64,000 bases of DNA from Ectothiorhodospiraceae bacterium BW-2. Lineage in GTDB: Bacteria; Pseudomonadota; Gammaproteobacteria; Thiohalomonadales; Thiohalomonadaceae. The DNA lies in NCBI GenBank assembly GCA_008375315.1, contig CP032507.1, forward strand, positions 1,539,001-1,603,000, written 5' to 3'. Positions 61,010 to 64,000 of this stretch are shown piece by piece; the stretch's first letter is position 1, and each line of letters starts with the position of its first letter. Position numbers and translations under genes: made by a program. Below the pieces are notes generated by a model. That model was not told the origin of the DNA. It saw nothing but the letters and a program-made list of their open reading frames with translations, and did no database searches.

Positions 61010-62866
61010 CGACATTCCGCACATAAACTTGGACATCAGGAATAAACATCAATATACCGTTTTCCAAGCAAAAGCAGTAACTTTTTTTGGTGCTCATTTA
61101 GGTTCAGTATCATCTCTTCACATTTCCGAATGACTAAAACATGAATGCCTTTAAAATAGAGAAATACCCAGCGTGCTGTCGGTTTATTAGTCAACCCACC
61201 GACTTGGTCAGGAAAAAACTCATCAAATTGGCTAAGAGCTTGTCTAATCCGATGCTCCAAAGCGGCATAAATCATAAGACATAAAGTCATAATCATTGTG
61301 ATTGCCATCAGTCTTTCCTCAGATTTAACAAAGAATGTTGTTGCCATAAATAATGGATCTTTTAGAAACCGAAATCCACGCTCTACTTTTTGCTGTTCTT
61401 TATAAATCTTCAACAGCTTAGAATTCGGCAATTCATTAGAATCAAGTTGATTGGTGGCAATAATAAAGCAACTTTTTTGTTGTATCTTTTTCTGAAATAG
61501 AGATGAGTCAGATGATAATATAGCGGAAACTTGAATGACTATCTTATCAGGTTTGGCATTCTTTGCCGGACGCCCCTTTTTGCTATAACGAGCGACTTCT
61601 TTATATTCAATATCAGTCAGTTCCGTCAGCTTTAGCTGTTTTTGAAGTTTTTCAACGGACTGCTCAGCATCGGCTTGACAGGCAAATTCCTGACGAAATA
61701 ATGCGTTAATATTTCTCATCTCTTTGTCGCTTACTTTCTGAAACTGCTTTTTGCAAGTTTTAAGCGAACGTTGTCTCGCCTCAGGAGAATAGACTAATAA
61801 CCAGCGTTGATCAATATCTCCGTACTGACAAGGCAAATCAATCATTGACATTTGATTAAAATCCACCATCAAAGAAGGAGCATGTGACTCAATAAAATAA
61901 AGAGCTAATGACAATGTCTCCGGAACGCGAGATATCCAGAATAAATCTTGGCTTAACTCGAGCGTTTCTCGAGTATAAAACGCGCTATCGGCAACTAAAT
62001 ATTCCAACCCAACGTCCTTTTTTAATTGGGCTATATGCTTAGTCACTGTATCCCTAAAGTTAATCTTATCATTACTGTTACCACTGAGAGGTTGCATGAG
62101 CACCGGAATACCCGACTTATTTTCACAAATTAATTGTAAAACAACCTGATTTAAATCAGGACGATGATCGCGACTATAACCTTTCGTGACATGTATAATA
62201 TCACTACCCTCTTGGGGAGGACATTCGCTATTATATCTGCCATCAGTATGAAAGCTACTACTATCCATGTGGTAGATACCTCCCGTTAAGCCGAGTGTAT
62301 GAACGCTTTTAACAGCTAATTGTCCATAGAGTGAGTCAATGCCATAGTTATATACAGCGTCTAAGGCTCGCCCCAGAGCATCGTCATTAATTTGATCAGC
62401 AGTAACTCCTTCTCCGATTAATCTATCGACAGGTTTATCCCGAAAAAAAAGAGGCGTGAGATAGAGTGCGCGATGAGCAAACCCTAATCCGTTCAAAATC
62501 ATTGCTTTAACAGCCTGTCCGTGGGAAATAGTTTGTTTCTCTTCATCTTTAGGTAGTAGGGCATCTATTTGCTCAACCAACCCTAATTCATCAATCATGG
62601 CGGATACTAGACCCAAATGGTCTAGGGTTTTGGTTTCGTAATGGTTGGGATGTAATGGGGTACCTGTTTCTACATGGACTGACATACAATTCTACACCTG
62701 ATGCTATATTAAAATTCACCAAATCTGGGCGTTGGCTAAATACTCAAGTGAAAATTTTGTATGCAGAACATCAAATACAGGCATGAATTTTGCTTAATAT
62801 TATTCTTTATTTAAAATCAAAATTTTATTAAATTGCCAAATCTTGGAAATGTATGCGGAATGTCGG
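61010..62866 (-). mobile_element. DUF4277-type IS1634-family element (1857 bp)
   Basis: Inverted ends CCGACATTCCGCA (61010 and, inverted, to 62866). A 6-bp duplication CTTCAT (61004-61009 and 62867-62872) flanks it, confirmed by the repaired brxL frame. It is unrelated in end sequence to the 2084-bp element at 4.8 kb. Confidence 0.93.
61036..62685 (-). CDS. IS1634-family transposase with DUF4277
   Basis: 549 residues from ATG 62685. N-terminal DUF4277 'ETKTLDHLGLVSAMIDELGL' and 'SHGQAVKAMILNGLGFAHRA'. DDE core: 'GGIYHMDSSSFHTDGRYN', 'VGLEYLVADSAFYTRETLEL' and 'EQQKVERGFRFLKDPLFMAT', the last with the catalytic E of 'KVERGFRFLK'. Full length and intact, with AT-rich codon use unlike brxL around it. 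Its length and the 6-bp duplication fit active IS1634-family members. Confidence 0.92.
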   Translation of the reverse strand: MSVHVETGTPLHPNHYETKTLDHLGLVSAMIDELGLVEQIDALLPKDEEKQTISHGQAVKAMILNGLGFAHRALYLTPLFFRDKPVDRLIGEGVTADQINDDALGRALDAVYNYGIDSLYGQLAVKSVHTLGLTGGIYHMDSSSFHTDGRYNSECPPQEGSDIIHVTKGYSRDHRPDLNQVVLQLICENKSGIPVLMQPLSGNSNDKINFRDTVTKHIAQLKKDVGLEYLVADSAFYTRETLELSQDLFWISRVPETLSLALYFIESHAPSLMVDFNQMSMIDLPCQYGDIDQRWLLVYSPEARQRSLKTCKKQFQKVSDKEMRNINALFRQEFACQADAEQSVEKLQKQLKLTELTDIEYKEVARYSKKGRPAKNAKPDKIVIQVSAILSSDSSLFQKKIQQKSCFIIATNQLDSNELPNSKLLKIYKEQQKVERGFRFLKDPLFMATTFFVKSEERLMAITMIMTLCLMIYAALEHRIRQALSQFDEFFPDQVGGLTNKPTARWVFLYFKGIHVLVIRKCEEMILNLNEHQKKLLLLLGKRYIDVYS

Positions 62867-63623
62867 CTTCATTCACTTCGATACGATACAAACCCGGATG
62901 ATCATCTTCACCTCCGGGTGAGATAGACCAAACCTGTCCCGGTTCTAATGGATCACCACCAATACTGTTATCACTCTGGAGTTCCGGTGTAGAGACAAAC
63001 TTCTCAACGCCATCAGTTCCCATCACATAGCTGAAATGGGTATTACGAAACTCTGCAGCACCGATACGTTTCTGCTGTTCCTTGACGCGACGCCTCGCTT
63101 CCATCGCAATATGGACAGCCCACTCAATATCTTCATCCGGAATCAAATCTTCTCCGGGATAGAGCAGTTTCAGTAACCCGCTCGCGGTTTTATTCACCGC
63201 ATTGGTATCTCTTCCTGATAGGGAACCGCCAAAAAATACTCTTCCCTGAAGTTGGTTAACCCGGCTTTGATTACGTAACTGGCTCCAACACTCGGACAGA
63301 AAGTCACTGACCAAACCAAAATGGTCGGTTAATAACGCTTTACCAATTTTCGGCACATCCCAGCCCGGCAAAAAGGCGTGGATGCGATCCATAAACGCGG
63401 AAGCTGTCAAGCAATTTGAGACCAGTTGTTAAAAAAATAAAGCTCTAAATCTAGCCGGTGATTGCCACTGCCCTCACCGGCAAATTTCGCCTATGTTGAG
63501 TCATGACGCAACAAGGAGCGAACATGACCCTCATGGCCCTTTGCCGCAAGAGCCAAGCCCTTCAGCAAGGGGGAGCTGCAAGGCGAACTGCAACCCCTAA
63601 TCTAGGAACCTCCCTCCTGCACC

Positions 63624-63690
63624 GCGTTACCCACAGCCCGCCCCCCTACGATAATAAGGGGGTCTCCGGGGGGCGGGCTATGGATAACGC
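63624..63690. repeat. Large GC-rich palindrome in IS3 copy C
   Basis: Same sequence and orientation as 18750-18816, inside the tail of IS3 copy C. Confidence 0.8.
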
Positions 63691-63755
63691 TCTGTCATTC
63701 AGCCACCACAACCGGCTAAAGCCATCGACGATAGACCCACTAGCGGCACCGTCAC

Positions 63756-64000
63756 TCATCTCTCCTTCGCTCTATTCAGGGTTGGATAGTTGACCTCCAG
63801 CGACCCCACCCCCTCCTCCGGTAGAGCGGGGTTAATCCATACCTCAGTAGGGGGTTGCTTAACCTTGGGCTCACCATGAATAAAGCGTTTCGGATGCTGC
63901 TGATAGGCCTGCTTCAGCGCCTGTTCACGCTGCTCGCTAACCTCCTTGTAACGACCGGTAAATACCTGCTCTGGAGTGAACCACGCAATCCCTCGATGGT
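63756..64000 (-). CDS. IS3-family transposase OrfB, C-terminal part (copy C, cut by window)
   Basis: The last 80 or so codons of OrfB, ending at 63756, agree with copies A and B ('HHHHRGIAWFTPEQVFTGRY' and 'PEEGVGSLEVNYPTLNRAKE'). The remainder, including the catalytic residues, lies to the right of the window. Confidence 0.9.
   Translation of the reverse strand, partial: HRGIAWFTPEQVFTGRYKEVSEQREQALKQAYQQHPKRFIHGEPKVKQPPTEVWINPALPEEGVGSLEVNYPTLNRAKER

Larger units (their letters stand above)
60536..63397 (-). pseudogene. brxL: BrxL Lon-like protein, truncated and split by an IS
   Basis: The middle part (63397-62867) reads 'MDRIHAFLPGWDVPKIGKAL', 'TDHFGLVSDFLSECWSQL', 'RDTNAVNKTASGLLKLLYPG' and 'PGLYRIEVNE'. 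The C-terminal part (61003-60536) continues with 'GPGSGLKILNKPVPPAF', 'HEFTVQLRAFDASKAGAKLG', 'SVRGGLIIVGEINLGGSIEP' and 'DIQFYSDARDALLKAIVE'. This is BREX BrxL: AAA core end plus Lon-protease-like C-terminus. Excising the IS with one ATGAAG repairs the frame. The N-terminal half, with the ATPase motifs, is cut off by IS3 copy C or lies beyond the window. Confidence 0.88.
63398..64000 (-). mobile_element. IS3-family element, copy C (left part, runs off window)
   Basis: Identical in layout to copy A from its end CGGAAGCTGTCAAG (63398): the 358-bp tail, then the 3' part of orfB on the minus strand (stop at 63756; coding to the window edge). It interrupts or truncates brxL. Its far end and any target duplication lie outside the window. 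Confidence 0.9.

Overview
The window looks like the accessory (defence-island) part of a gammaproteobacterial chromosome. Protein families point that way: a YejK/NdpA fragment, a type I-C cas cluster, EcoEI-type hsdR/M/S, brxL, and IS3, IS5, IS66 and IS1634 relatives. The genus cannot be named from the sequence, and no housekeeping gene or complete RNA gene is visible. The outstanding property is insertion-sequence load. At least ten complete or partial IS elements lie in 64 kb, and most defence genes are split, truncated or frameshifted. Several insertions carry exact target-site duplications, so the pre-insertion genes can be reconstructed on paper (rlaP, a DUF262-HNH gene, a LIM-DA1 gene, brxL).

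Layout. 0-1.75 kb: minus-strand AAA15-type ATPase (cut by the window edge) and a wrecked DrmD-type SNF2 helicase containing a 333-bp repeat. 1.9-9.5 kb: a MerR-like regulator, a VIT-VWA protein and a RlaP-like nucleotidyltransferase; the last is split by two inverted copies of one 2084-bp IS. 9.5-10.4 kb: scrap (Fic, IS4-like transposase, YaaW-family fragments). 10.4-29.4 kb: a co-directional run of SNF2 helicase, DUF262 protein, DUF262-HNH protein (split by an IS5-type element), N-terminus of an Eco57I/PglX-like methylase, an IS3-family element, 5'-truncated nucleotidyltransferase and HEPN-partner fragments, a 2159-aa DUF1998 helicase, and a UvrD-like helicase with a RelE-like N-terminus. This is the best candidate for an undescribed or composite anti-phage system.

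29.4-34.2 kb: minus-strand remnants of a Fic protein, a histone-deacetylase-like enzyme (split by the second 333-bp repeat), a LIM-DA1 protease-like gene (split by the second IS3 copy), the AlkA C-terminus and a membrane-protein fragment. 34.2-43.1 kb: IS66 fragment, a 64-bp scar of the VWA-rlaP junction, an XRE fragment, type I restriction-modification (hsdM frameshifted at a G run), two toxin-antitoxin-like PIN cassettes, a DUF1016 remnant and truncated ndpA. 43.2-49.7 kb: a decayed ExeA/TniB-like transposon, the 5' part of an IS66, an AAA/PD-(D/E)XK protein and an IS4-like element with two in-frame stops. 49.7-52.5 kb: second VIT-VWA (5'-truncated, frameshifted) and an intact second rlaP. 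52.5-58.5 kb: type I-C effector genes cas3-cas5c-cas8c-cas7c plus a UPF0175-like gene, with no cas4/cas1/cas2 and no CRISPR array. 58.5-64 kb: an ISBst12-like IS66 element, brxL split by a DUF4277-type IS1634 element, and the start of a third IS3 copy.

Working together: the intact genes suggest layers of nucleic-acid surveillance (helicases with DUF262 nucleases, type I-C effector, type I restriction). Modification and adaptation parts (methylase, hsdM, cas1/2/4, the rest of BREX) are missing or broken. The VWA-rlaP cassette occurs three times, at the edges of the modules, so it probably served as recombination homology during assembly of the island.
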